The notes under the pieces: model-generated
Told to the model about the DNA's origin: nothing
Database searches by the model: none
What the model saw: only the letters and a program-made list of their open reading frames with translations
Shown here: piece after piece, positions 6,943 to 13,698 of the stretch
Layout of the letters: each line of letters opens with the position of its first letter
Numbering within the stretch: the stretch's first letter is position 1
Made by a program: the position numbers and the translations under genes
Origin: Ruminococcus sp.
Lineage (GTDB): Bacteria > Bacillota > Clostridia > Oscillospirales > Ruminococcaceae
DNA: 13,700 nucleotides
Reading direction: 5' to 3'
NCBI GenBank assembly: GCA_029063695.1
Contig: JAIDNR010000377.1
Location: forward strand, 1 to 13,700

Positions 6943-8545
6943 TGGTTACGACAAATTAAGAGGAGGCTATTATACACCACGGCCTATTGCAGACTTCATC
7001 ACACATTGGGCATTAGAAAAGCTCTGCAATACAATATTAGAGCCAAGCTGTGGAGACGGGAGTTTTCTTGCATCAATTCAGAGAGAAGTATCAAGTAATC
7101 ACACAGTGTCAGAAATAGAAGTGCTTGGAGTTGAACTAGAAGCGGAGGAATCTAAAAAAGCAGAACAGTACGGTTTTCCGATAGTTAATGATGATTTCTT
7201 CACATATTATAGCCAGTCTATAGAAGATAAAAGAAAATATGATGCTATTGTAGGAAATCCACCATTTATCAGATACCAGAATTTTGACGAGAAATATCGT
7301 TCAATTGCATTTGAACTGATGAAAAAACATGATTTTCACCCCAACCGACTTACTAATATTTGGCTCCCATTTCTCCTTCTTTCTTCAGAAGCGTTGTCTG
7401 AAAACGGTAAAATAGGTATGGTAATTCCAGCAGAGCTATTTCAAGTTGACTACGCAGCTGAAGCTCGCAATTACCTTAGTTCGCACTTTGAAAAGCTCAC
7501 ACTTATCACCTTTAAGAAATTAGTTTTTGATGGTATTCAGCAAGAGATAATCATATTGCTTGGAGAAAAAAAGTCAGACCGCAAAGGGATTTGCGTTCTT
7601 GAATTGGATGGACTTGATGAACTTGTTAACCAAGGAATTTCAATTCTGGATAAGGCTGAAATCAAATTGCTTGATCACAGTACCGAAAAATGGGTCAAGT
7701 ACTATTTAACAGGCGAAGAACTTGAACTCTTAAACAGACTCAACTCTGACAATAGAATATCTACAGCCACAGAATTATTTGAAGTTAATGTGGGATTGGT
7801 AAGCGGAGAGAATGATTTTTTTCTCTCACCGTGGAACAGAGTACTTGAACGCCGACTTGAACAGGATGTCACCCCTATTATAAGCCGATCAGAACAAGTA
7901 AAAGGTATTGTATTAACAGAGGAAGACTATAGTGGTCTTCGTGAAAGCGGAAAAAAGGTCTCGCTCTTTACTCCAGGTGATCTTCCGTTGGAAGAAGTCA
8001 GCGCAAGCGCACAGAATTATATTGCATGGGGTGAGAGTCAAGGTTATAATAAAAATTATAAATGTCGAATTCGTAAGCGGTGGTATCATGTGCCTATATC
8101 ATGGACAGCGGATGCATTCCTAATTCGACAAGCAAACCTCTATCCAAAAATGATAATTAACACAATAGGAGCATTGGTAACTGATACACTTCACAAAGTA
8201 AGATTTCTCCCTGATGTCAATGGGTACGCTGTGGCGGCGGCATTCCTCAATAGCTATACACTGGCATTAAGCGAAACCCTTGGACGAAGCTATGGTGGAG
8301 GTGTATTAACCTTTGAGCCGGGAGAGATGCGAAGAATTCGTGTGCCGATGATTGGTGCTGACCAACTCGATATACAGAAAATAGACGATTGGCAGCGAAA
8401 TGGACAATACGAAAAAATACTCGCATATACAGATAGAATTCTGCTTTATGATGGCTTGAAGCTAACCGAATACGAAGTACAGCTTCTTCGTTCTATCTGG
8501 AACAAAATGCGTGATAGAAGGTTGTCACGCAAAAAATCAGGTTGA
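6929..8545 (+). CDS. Companion N6-adenine DNA methyltransferase of the type IIG system (M.Eco57I-like)
   Basis: This is a stand-alone SAM-dependent adenine methyltransferase that protects host DNA, probably methylating both strands of the site cut by the fused enzyme, as M.Eco57I does for Eco57I. Motif X reads G-G-Y-Y-T-P at 12-17, motif I L-E-P-S-C-G-D-G-S-F at 37-46, and the catalytic motif IV N-P-P-F at 110-113. The C-terminal half is the target recognition domain, ending in a basic tail. The length of 538 residues matches M.Eco57I (about 544). The GTG start at 6929 is well supported by GGAGG at 6918-6922 with 6-nt spacing, inside the end of the preceding gene. The 14-nt overlap points to translational coupling. 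There is no separate specificity subunit and no C-protein gene next to the pair. Confidence 0.9.
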   Translation: MKAIDGYDKLRGGYYTPRPIADFITHWALEKLCNTILEPSCGDGSFLASIQREVSSNHTVSEIEVLGVELEAEESKKAEQYGFPIVNDDFFTYYSQSIEDKRKYDAIVGNPPFIRYQNFDEKYRSIAFELMKKHDFHPNRLTNIWLPFLLLSSEALSENGKIGMVIPAELFQVDYAAEARNYLSSHFEKLTLITFKKLVFDGIQQEIIILLGEKKSDRKGICVLELDGLDELVNQGISILDKAEIKLLDHSTEKWVKYYLTGEELELLNRLNSDNRISTATELFEVNVGLVSGENDFFLSPWNRVLERRLEQDVTPIISRSEQVKGIVLTEEDYSGLRESGKKVSLFTPGDLPLEEVSASAQNYIAWGESQGYNKNYKCRIRKRWYHVPISWTADAFLIRQANLYPKMIINTIGALVTDTLHKVRFLPDVNGYAVAAAFLNSYTLALSETLGRSYGGGVLTFEPGEMRRIRVPMIGADQLDIQKIDDWQRNGQYEKILAYTDRILLYDGLKLTEYEVQLLRSIWNKMRDRRLSRKKSG

Positions 8546-8595
8546 ACGGATAAGAATGTAATTAGCTTGAATATCCCAACAGGATATGATAAAAG

Positions 8596-8817
8596 ATGGC
8601 CGATAAAATCATAAACCGTGATACTTACCGCACCATAAAGAAGATATCCCGCGAGTAGCTGCAAACGTTTCTTATGCAATACGCTGACGGGCTTAAAGAA
8701 GATGCACCTACAATTGACTTAAGTGAGTTGGAAAAAGATATCAAGGGTGTGCGTGGTATCGATGAGAATCGTACAGAGGAGATAATGCTTATCATAGAGT
8801 GGCATCTCGGCGTGTGA
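8596..8817 (+). pseudogene. Small helix-hairpin-helix protein (copy 2) interrupted by in-frame TAG
   Basis: From ATG 8596 the frame reads MADKIINRDTYRTIKKISRE, meets TAG at 8656-8658 (codon 21), then continues in the same frame to TGA at 8815-8817, 73 codons in all. The part after the stop ends with the HhH segment (G-V-R-G-I-D-E-N-R) and a final helix, and is homologous to the remnant at 3300-3425. TAG is one base from CAG (Gln), which would fit the local context, so a nonsense mutation is the simplest reading. The second half could restart at ATG 8674 (47 residues), but no ribosome binding site precedes it. AGGA at 8581-8584 is a weak site for the first ATG. The gene follows the methyltransferase by 50 nt on the same strand and could be co-transcribed. 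Function is unknown beyond possible DNA binding. Confidence 0.65.
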
Positions 8818-8866
8818 GGATTTGTTCTTTTTTGTGCCATTACCAAAAGTCTCCCCCTCATCAACA

Positions 8867-8877
8867 CTTAGTTGATT
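8867..8877 (+). repeat. 11-bp direct repeat, copy 2 (CTTAGTTGATT)
   Basis: Exact second copy of the sequence at 3809-3819; the last two bases form the start of the -35 box of the XRE promoter. Confidence 0.5.
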
Positions 8878-8904
8878 GCCAAATCTAGATTTTTAGGTTA
8901 TACT
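8876..8904 (+). promoter_or_regulatory. Sigma-A promoter of the XRE-phosphatase-ASCH/GNAT operon
   Basis: TTGCCA (8876-8881) and TATACT (8899-8904) are separated by 17 bp. The XRE start codon follows 21 nt later, with a short AGGA at 8911-8914 as ribosome binding site. The spacer contains a perfect palindrome (8881-8892). Confidence 0.75.
8881..8892. promoter_or_regulatory. Perfect 12-bp palindrome AAATCTAGATTT between -35 and -10 (candidate XRE operator)
   Basis: AAATCTAGATTT is its own reverse complement and sits inside the promoter spacer just upstream of an XRE-type repressor gene. XRE repressors usually bind short palindromes as dimers and often repress themselves, so autoregulation is a reasonable inference. 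It does not match the dyad at 3834-3855 in sequence. Confidence 0.55.
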
Positions 8905-8925
8905 GTATGCAGGATGTGATCCAAA

Positions 8926-9816
8926 ATGGACCCTAAGAAAACAGGAAGGCTGATTTCAAAGAAGAGAAAGGCTCTTAACCTTACACTGGGACAGTTATCG
9001 GAAAAGCTGGGCGTGACACCACAGGCGGTGCATCTTTGGGAATCGGGACAAAGATATCCTGATGCTTCTTCTCAGATAATGATTCATAAGGTGCTTGGCT
9101 TGAATCCGGTGGAATTGATTACAGGACTGGAAATGTTCGATGAGGAATTGAAGAAAGGTATTAGTTCCTACATGGGCAGAATTGATGAGAAGGTGTTCGT
9201 TGCAGATAATATGCAGGATTCGGATGGAAATAATGAATACATAGATCTTTCGGATTTTCTGGTTGTGACAGCGGATAAAGACGGAAATCCTTCTGACAAA
9301 TGGATTCCCTTTACCGACTACTACAACGTGGAGCCACCGAAGGAAAAGGGGCATGATCATTCTGATACTCCAAAGATGCCATACGATCCAACAAAGATTT
9401 ACTTGAACCATGGACACAGCATCGTGACTTTCTCTGTCGAGTTGCTGGAGAAAATGGGGAACCCATTATATTTCAACATCCGTCATGATCGAATCAGAGG
9501 GAATCTGTTAATCGTGTTTGAAGATAAAATGGGCGAAAATAGCTTTGATATCCCTGAGAAGGTTTACAATGGGAAGTGGAAAGGCATTCATGTCCACGGT
9601 GGAGAATTCGGACACGCCCTGTGCGTTGAAATGGGAGTGCGTCATTATTTGGAACTGTTAGAGATCACACCGGAAATTGACACGAATAATAATATCGTGG
9701 CTATTCCTCTTGATGAAGTGAAGCGATCCACTGCTAATATTGAGTATTCAGATTTTCTTCTTCCACAGTGGCAATATGATGAGTTAGCTGAGGAAGAAGT
9801 GATCGGTGAGGAGTGA
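8926..9816 (+). CDS. XRE-family transcriptional regulator with long unrecognised C-terminal region
   Basis: Residues about 6-60 form a lambda-repressor-type helix-turn-helix: RLISKKRKALNLTLGQLSEK leads into G-V-T-P-Q-A-V-H-L-W-E-S-G-Q, the recognition helix and following turn. Such domains bind palindromic operators as dimers. The remaining ~235 residues are not from a family I recognise. They look beta-rich and hydrophilic, with a VTFSVELLEKMGNPLYF strand-turn-helix faintly recalling AbrB/SpoVT-type swapped-hairpin domains, and an acidic C-terminus (AEEEVIGEE). No Ser-Lys protease dyad or peptidase HExxH motif is evident. It is the first gene of its operon, downstream of a promoter with a perfect palindrome, so self-repression is likely. 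The phosphatase gene starts within 20 nt of its stop. What signal the C-terminal part senses is unknown. Confidence 0.85.
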   Translation: MDPKKTGRLISKKRKALNLTLGQLSEKLGVTPQAVHLWESGQRYPDASSQIMIHKVLGLNPVELITGLEMFDEELKKGISSYMGRIDEKVFVADNMQDSDGNNEYIDLSDFLVVTADKDGNPSDKWIPFTDYYNVEPPKEKGHDHSDTPKMPYDPTKIYLNHGHSIVTFSVELLEKMGNPLYFNIRHDRIRGNLLIVFEDKMGENSFDIPEKVYNGKWKGIHVHGGEFGHALCVEMGVRHYLELLEITPEIDTNNNIVAIPLDEVKRSTANIEYSDFLLPQWQYDELAEEEVIGEE

Positions 9817-9831
9817 AAACGGAGTGTGATC

Positions 9832-10317
9832 GTGTTGAGAAGAGTTCTTGTAAAATCAGTTCACGGAGCATTTGGCTATGTTATGGAGCATTACTATCCG
9901 TTTGGAATGGCTGACGAAGCGGCGGAGCAGGGAGCGTTGACAGACACCTATGCTGTCATCTCTATTCAAGATAGTCACACACAGGGATTCGGATTTCAGT
10001 TTACTGAGAATCAGTTTTGCAAGGGCGTGCTGACACTGCTATTCGATGATATCGTATCAGAGGTAGACGGAGCTGTTCTGTTCAACGATGAGATGGCTGA
10101 CCAAACCATTGAGTTCATAGAGCAGTATAAAAGTTTCGTAGATACACTTTTGATACACTGCTATGCCGGGCAGTCACGTTCAAGAGCAGTTGGTGCTTTT
10201 GCTGTAGATATGCTCGGTGGGGACAATAGCAAGTATTTTGAGGAAGGCTCGCCAAATCAGTATATCTATGATGTGCTGGAGACTGCGTGGGTAAGATTGC
10301 AGCTTGCGAAGATGTGA
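9832..10317 (+). CDS. Dual-specificity/tyrosine-type protein phosphatase
   Basis: A small Cys-dependent phosphatase. The P-loop signature H-C-Y-A-G-Q-S-R (H109, C110, R116 from the start used here) matches HCxxGxSR exactly and is followed by S-R-A-V-G-A-F, as in dual-specificity phosphatases. The upstream L-F-D-D-I segment (D72/D73) is the likely general-acid loop. There is no signal peptide or membrane segment, so it acts in the cytoplasm. The substrate is unknown; there is no kinase in the window. The start is ambiguous: GTG 9826, GTG 9832 and TTG 9835 are all in frame. GTG 9832 is preferred because GGAG at 9821-9824 lies 7 nt upstream. It follows the XRE gene by 15 nt and precedes the ASCH-GNAT gene by 14 nt, so it is the middle gene of the operon. 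Confidence 0.85.
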   Translation: MLRRVLVKSVHGAFGYVMEHYYPFGMADEAAEQGALTDTYAVISIQDSHTQGFGFQFTENQFCKGVLTLLFDDIVSEVDGAVLFNDEMADQTIEFIEQYKSFVDTLLIHCYAGQSRSRAVGAFAVDMLGGDNSKYFEEGSPNQYIYDVLETAWVRLQLAKM

Positions 10318-10331
10318 AAGGATGATACACT

Positions 10332-11138
10332 ATGCTACACCACATGAAATTAAGAGAAGCTCCATTCAAGAAGATTAAGAACGGCAGCAAGACCATAGAA
10401 CTGCGCCTAAACGATGAAAAGCGACAGAAGGTACAGGTCGGTGACTTTATTGAGTTTTCACTTATTGATAATCCGAAAGAAAAAATACAGACCAGAGTTA
10501 CGGCGTTGCATCGTTTTGACAGGTTTCAGGAATTATATGCAACGCTTCCAAAAGAAAAACTTGGCTACACTCCCTCCGACACGCCTAGTTCTGACCACAT
10601 GAATGCGTACTATTCAAATGAAGAACAAGAAAGGTATGGCGTTATAGGAATAGAAATTGAAGTAATTAACATGATAGAATATAAAATAGCAGCAAGAACA
10701 GATATTCAAGAACTGACAAGACTAAGAATTGAGTACATGAAAGAGGCTTTCAATGGGATTACAAACGAAGAAAATCTGCGATTAAATGAAAACCTTCCTG
10801 CATATTTTGATAAACATCTGGGAAAGAATTGTGTAGCTTTTATAGCTAAAGAGAAAAATTGTGTCATAAGTTGTGCATTGCTGATTATTATAGAGAAACC
10901 TTATAGCCCTGTATTAAAAACTGGAATAGTTGGTGAAGTAACGGGCGTATATACAGAGCCAAATTATAGGAACAAGGGCATTGCTACGAAACTCATGTCC
11001 AATATGGTGGAATATGCCAAAGACCATAACATGGATAGAATAGATCTTGATGCAAGTGCTGACGGACTACATGTTTATCGAAAAGTTGGCTTTATTGAAA
11101 CCGACTCGCCTTATGTAAGTATGAGAATTAAGTTATGA
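10332..11138 (+). CDS. ASCH domain-GNAT acetyltransferase fusion protein
   Basis: Two domains share one frame. Residues 5 to about 112 are an ASCH domain (a PUA-like beta barrel linked to RNA/nucleoside handling), with the hallmark N-G-S-K-T-I-E-L-R at 17-25, a V-G-D-F-I-E-F strand, and the closing Y-G-V-I-G-I-E-I strand. Residues about 114-268 are a GNAT N-acetyltransferase, with the acetyl-CoA pyrophosphate loop R213-N-K-G-I-A218 and the C-terminal Y-R-K-V-G-F motif typical of the fold. The junction falls at Met114 (ATG 10671-10673), where free-standing GNAT proteins would begin, but no ribosome binding site precedes it and no stop separates the halves, so a fusion by loss of a stop codon is likely. 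AAAGGA at 10317-10322 supports ATG 10332, with Met5 as alternative. It is the last gene of the operon before a strong terminator. Confidence 0.85.
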   Translation: MLHHMKLREAPFKKIKNGSKTIELRLNDEKRQKVQVGDFIEFSLIDNPKEKIQTRVTALHRFDRFQELYATLPKEKLGYTPSDTPSSDHMNAYYSNEEQERYGVIGIEIEVINMIEYKIAARTDIQELTRLRIEYMKEAFNGITNEENLRLNENLPAYFDKHLGKNCVAFIAKEKNCVISCALLIIIEKPYSPVLKTGIVGEVTGVYTEPNYRNKGIATKLMSNMVEYAKDHNMDRIDLDASADGLHVYRKVGFIETDSPYVSMRIKL

Positions 11139-11140
11139 GA

Positions 11141-11178
11141 ATAGCCCATAATGGCTGATGATGACCATTATGGGCTGT
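11141..11178. terminator. Bidirectional hairpin terminator between convergent genes
   Basis: AGCCCATAATGG (11143-11154) pairs perfectly with CCATTATGGGCT (11165-11176) around a 10-nt loop; two outer pairs extend the stem. It lies 2 nt after the ASCH-GNAT stop on + and 2 nt after the stop of the minus-strand gene ending at 11181. The U-tract is short on both sides (GTGTTTATAT on +), so efficiency is uncertain, but position and stem length fit a shared terminator. Confidence 0.8.
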
Positions 11179-11180
11179 GT

Positions 11181-11927
11181 TTATATCTTAAGATTATTTA
11201 CCCATTCAAGCAAATCGTTAACAGAAATAATTCGTTTGTGCGAAGGAAGAAGTGTTTTACAATGCGTGGTAACAACGAAATATTTATGGATGTTTTTACT
11301 TTCAACAGTGTATGATTGAAAGATCCTATCTGATAGCTTCTTCAATTGCTCTGAATGGGATGCAACATCTTTTTCAAGACCTGAAGCGATTTCAAAGTTG
11401 AAGAGAAGTATTCTATTATTGAATTGGCAAGCTACATCTGCATAAATAAACTCTCCATCTCTTAATTTAAAACAACTATTAAAAATGATATCAGTAGCAG
11501 CCACCTCATTCAGAAGGGAACATAAGCCAATGCAAAGAATGTTGTTAATATCATAGTCTGATATGGAGTTGATATCAATACGATAAGACTTTGAGAGTGA
11601 TGAGTAGTAAAAATCTTCAATTAAATTTGTGTTGACAAGTTTCTTCAGTATATACTCACAATCTAAGTTGCTGGTAGTATAGGGTGGGTGAAGAGAGTAC
11701 TTCAAGTCGTAACAAGATCGAGATATTGCACTCTGGATAAAAAGAAGGATATCAGAACACTGATTAAAGTGTTGTATAATTTCTTTTGCGTTGCACTTAA
11801 CAGTATCATCAATGGATGGAGTGTTGGACTCGATAATCTCGAGTCCAAACATTTTGCAAATATCGTTAAATGAAAGAAGTGTATTTGTTGCATCGGCTTT
11901 TTTCAGAATCTTATTTTCATAAATCAT
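11181..11927 (-). CDS. Unrecognised protein; C-terminal half resembles a degenerate PD-(D/E)xK nuclease fold
   Basis: I do not recognise this 248-residue protein as a named family. Residues about 88-120 could form a winged helix (E-Y-I-L-K-K-L-V-N-T-N-L then a strand S-Y-R-I-D-I). Residues 138-240 follow the order expected of a restriction-endonuclease-like fold: a helix with N-E-V (E141), Y-A-D-V-A (D164) on a strand, L-F-N-F-E-I-A (E179) on the next strand, a long helix, then Y-F-V-V-T-T-H and R-I-I-S-V-N-D-L-L. The ExK lysine is replaced by Ala181, so catalysis is doubtful. No signal peptide or membrane segment is seen. ATG 11927 is chosen over the in-frame TTG at 11945 because AAAGGA (11942-11937 on this strand) sits 9 nt before it. 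The LCP gene ends 14 nt upstream, so the two are probably co-transcribed. Confidence 0.75.
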   Translation of the reverse strand: MIYENKILKKADATNTLLSFNDICKMFGLEIIESNTPSIDDTVKCNAKEIIQHFNQCSDILLFIQSAISRSCYDLKYSLHPPYTTSNLDCEYILKKLVNTNLIEDFYYSSLSKSYRIDINSISDYDINNILCIGLCSLLNEVAATDIIFNSCFKLRDGEFIYADVACQFNNRILLFNFEIASGLEKDVASHSEQLKKLSDRIFQSYTVESKNIHKYFVVTTHCKTLLPSHKRIISVNDLLEWVNNLKI

Positions 11928-11941
11928 ATTCCCATTTCCTT

Positions 11942-13369
11942 TCAATTGCAGAGGATTTCTTCTGCTTGTTCTGACAATTTATCTTGGCGAATGCCATCGA
12001 CTGTAATATACTCAGCTCCGTTAATAATTACTTTCTCGTTGAAATCATGAGGAAGAGATCCACAATTTTCAGGGGTAGGAATGGAGCATATAATATCAAT
12101 TAGATTGTAAAGTTCGTCCTGGGACAACGAAGAGTATACATTCTCTGAAACTGTGGATACGGTTTTGCTATCTGTGAATGTAAAGAGTTTAAATTTTTTC
12201 TGCTTGAGTAATTCGGTAATAAAATATCTGATCCTCTCTGTTCTTTCGATATCTGAGTTTGCACCATTCCTAAGATATCTTAAGCGGACAAATGCCAAAG
12301 CCTGATTACCGTTCAAATGCTGGATTCCCGCTTCAGAAAAGATGTCATCTTTATCATATAAAGCATTTTGATTTAATATAACTGGTGTGATACCGTATGC
12401 ATGTTCTTCGTCATAATCTGTAATAAGCATTTGCTCAGTAATTTCAAGGTCAATACCGCCAAGCGTATCGATTATTTTGATGAAATCTTCCCATGTTACA
12501 CTAATTATGCCATTAATAGGCATCTTGAAATTATATTCTATAGTGTTTACTAATGTGTTAAGACCCCTGACATATAAATCATCATTCTGATCTTCTTCAT
12601 TGAACAAATAGGGTATATTTACAGCATAGTTCAATTTTGCTTGAAAGAACTGTGTGAGTGGAGTGCTGTTCTTTAATGCCTCGTAATTTGGTAAAGTGTT
12701 ATCTAATTGATCTACGGTTACAATAGTTTTATCTTGGATAGATACTCTCAAGTCACGTAAAAGGGAGCAGATTTTCATCTTCTTCGTGTTTTCATTGAAG
12801 GAAATCACCACCATAACGTCGGTTCTTGATGTGCTTAACCCTTCGCGTGCGTCTGATCCTACAATCAGGTAGTTTGTTATGCCGTCCCATTTTTCGAAGT
12901 CGATATTGTATGCAAAGTCATGTGTCAGTTCAACGTGGTTTGAAGCATCAAGGAAAGGTGCAACCATGCTTCTTGCAAAGTATTTGAAAACGAATATTGC
13001 CATTATCACAAGGATACATGTAATAATCGTAACAAGAAAAGCGGGTTTTTTCTTTTTTACAGAAACTGATGTTCCATTTCCGATATCATAGGTCTTGGCT
13101 GGAAACCCTTGTACAAGTGGTTCTGGATAAGGATTGCAGATATAAATCTTCTTATCTTTGACTTGTAAAAAACTTTCTGAATCAGGAGTGATTATGTACT
13201 TTTTATCACTATCAGCTTGTTTTATATCGATTAATTTCTTGTGACTTGATCTTCCAGTAAGTACATTAAGTGTAATTCTTTTTTTCCATCTGAGCACTCT
13301 GATATGAGAAAAACACAAAAATGCTTCCGGAATAAAAACTACGAGTAAGGTTACAAATATCAGTAACAT
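11942..13369 (-). CDS. LCP (LytR-CpsA-Psr) family membrane protein with two membrane segments
   Basis: LCP enzymes transfer lipid-linked wall polymers (teichoic acid, capsule) onto peptidoglycan outside the membrane. The LCP domain spans about 167-385: L-I-V-G-S-D-A-R opens it, S-R-T-D-V-M and L-L-R-D-L-R-V carry binding-site Arg/Asp residues, I-D-T-L-G-G-I-D-L-E is in the middle, and F-V-R-L-R with S-D-I-E-R-T-E-R-I-R closes the pyrophosphate-binding set. There are two hydrophobic segments, at 1-20 and about 109-131; the second is preceded by KKKK, which places residues 20-108 inside the cell and the LCP domain outside. Most LCP proteins have one segment, so the first is an addition. Start ATG 13369 has GGAG (13381-13378 on this strand) 8 nt upstream; ATG 13387, overlapping the previous stop as TAATG, is the alternative and adds six residues. 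Confidence 0.88.
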   Translation of the reverse strand: MLLIFVTLLVVFIPEAFLCFSHIRVLRWKKRITLNVLTGRSSHKKLIDIKQADSDKKYIITPDSESFLQVKDKKIYICNPYPEPLVQGFPAKTYDIGNGTSVSVKKKKPAFLVTIITCILVIMAIFVFKYFARSMVAPFLDASNHVELTHDFAYNIDFEKWDGITNYLIVGSDAREGLSTSRTDVMVVISFNENTKKMKICSLLRDLRVSIQDKTIVTVDQLDNTLPNYEALKNSTPLTQFFQAKLNYAVNIPYLFNEEDQNDDLYVRGLNTLVNTIEYNFKMPINGIISVTWEDFIKIIDTLGGIDLEITEQMLITDYDEEHAYGITPVILNQNALYDKDDIFSEAGIQHLNGNQALAFVRLRYLRNGANSDIERTERIRYFITELLKQKKFKLFTFTDSKTVSTVSENVYSSLSQDELYNLIDIICSIPTPENCGSLPHDFNEKVIINGAEYITVDGIRQDKLSEQAEEILCN

Positions 13370-13386
13370 AGGTTCTTCTCCATTCA

Positions 13387-13698
13387 TTATTTTCTCATTT
13401 TGCGTATATTGCGAGTGATTGCGATTTTCTTCCTATACAATGAAAATAACTCTCTTAAGCAATTGCGTATTTCATTGTTTACAGAAGAAACAGCAGTATA
13501 TTTAAGTTCTGCTAACACGCATTTTCTTATTTTACGTGATGCAGAATCAATAAAGTACTCTAAGTAGCCGTCATTATTTTCGTAACTTGCTATTGCAAGT
13601 TCGGTTAATGCATCACAGTTTGTGTCAAAATCATTACTCATTCTTTTGTATCGACTATACGTGATGAAGCCAAGGTAGTAAGCATCGTGTATGTACTG
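13387..13698 (-). CDS. Small unrecognised protein, probably running in from beyond the window edge
   Basis: The frame ends at TAA 13389-13387 and is open upstream through the window edge at 13698. An internal ATG at 13641 would give an 84-residue protein, but it has no ribosome binding site, and the codons before it (Y-I-H-D-A-Y-Y-L-G-F) read like protein, so the true start may lie outside. The sequence is acidic in the middle (N-N-D-G-Y-L-E-Y-F-I-D) and strongly basic at the end (YRKKIAITRNIRKMRK), with two predicted amphipathic helices. No family is recognised. Its stop overlaps the alternative ATG of the LCP gene (TAATG), so the two are in one operon and may be translationally coupled. Confidence 0.6.
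   Translation of the reverse strand, partial: QYIHDAYYLGFITYSRYKRMSNDFDTNCDALTELAIASYENNDGYLEYFIDSASRKIRKCVLAELKYTAVSSVNNEIRNCLRELFSLYRKKIAITRNIRKMRK

Noticed and set aside
3907..8545. Assigning CTGAAG as the target because of Eco57I similarity
   Set aside because: Type IIG specificity changes rapidly in the recognition region; architecture alone does not support a target call.
3300..8877. R-M cassette as a transposon or integron-like element
   Set aside because: There is no transposase, integrase, terminal inverted repeat or target-site duplication adjoining the cassette; the 11-bp repeat is not at its exact ends.
8995..9417. Minus-strand frame of 140 codons inside the XRE gene
   Set aside because: It overlaps the coding HTH region in antisense and has no start signal or recognisable domain.
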